The notes beneath the pieces are model-generated. The model was given only the letters and a program-made list of their open reading frames with translations. It was not told the origin of the DNA and did no database searches. A stretch of DNA of 64,000 bases from Otis tarda (Eukaryota > Chordata > Aves > Otidiformes > Otididae), in assembly GCA_026413225.1 (NCBI GenBank), contig CM048554.1:12933463-12997462 (forward strand), written 5' to 3'. Position numbers and translations under genes: made by a program. This document shows, one piece after another, positions 63,899 to 64,000 of the stretch; positions within the stretch are counted from its first letter, which is position 1, and every line of letters begins with the position of its first letter.

Positions 63899-64000
63899 AG
63901 AACTCCAGGCTATGGAGAGATCTTTTTCCAGAAACGGAAGATGGTGGTAGAAGAGATGAGTGCTTTCACTAGTCTCCGAGTGATTCATATGAGCTGTTAC

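Overview
This 64 kb window is most likely from a bird. It carries CR1 LINE copies, including two long ones related to each other, and two of the copies have the avian-type 8-bp ATTCTATG-like 3' repeat. Repeat density is otherwise low. The two host genes, DNAAF10 (WDR92) followed by C1D on the same strand, keep the order I recall for the vertebrate PNO1-DNAAF10-C1D block (human 2p14). A crocodilian source is not formally excluded.

Layout. Positions 1-3854 hold the last four coding exons of DNAAF10 on the + strand, with a 3' UTR running to about 4.1-4.5 kb. A gene-free spacer of about 10 kb follows. A strong CpG island (about 14.1-15.5 kb) with two perfect CRE palindromes and a clear splice donor marks the promoter and non-coding first exon of C1D. 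A 10.1 kb first intron contains a solo endogenous-retrovirus LTR in antisense orientation (20961-22105). C1D coding exons lie at 24880-25026, 26373-26439, 26930-26985 and 29932-30108, and together give a complete 148-residue protein. From about 30.6 kb to the end no protein-coding gene is recognisable. The tract holds CR1 copies at 35881-36770 (+), 41143-41211 (-), 58666-58841 (-) and 59972-61313 (-), low-complexity tracts, and a few intriguing non-coding signals.

How the genes work. DNAAF10 is a WD40 protein of the R2TP-linked machinery that assembles axonemal dynein arms in the cytoplasm. C1D is a nuclear cofactor of the RNA exosome (the Rrp47 counterpart). They are neighbours but no shared pathway is evident.

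I did not find a convincing new protein system. The better leads are non-coding: a 54-bp near-identical repeat pair flanking the 3' part of DNAAF10, a start codon for C1D that is the first base of exon 2, possible alternative C1D exons (14959-15104 and 34585-about 34820), a 12-bp perfect stem-loop at 45309-45357, a forkhead-motif cluster near 54.9 kb, a small CpG-rich patch near 40.4 kb, and a possible exon cut by the right edge.
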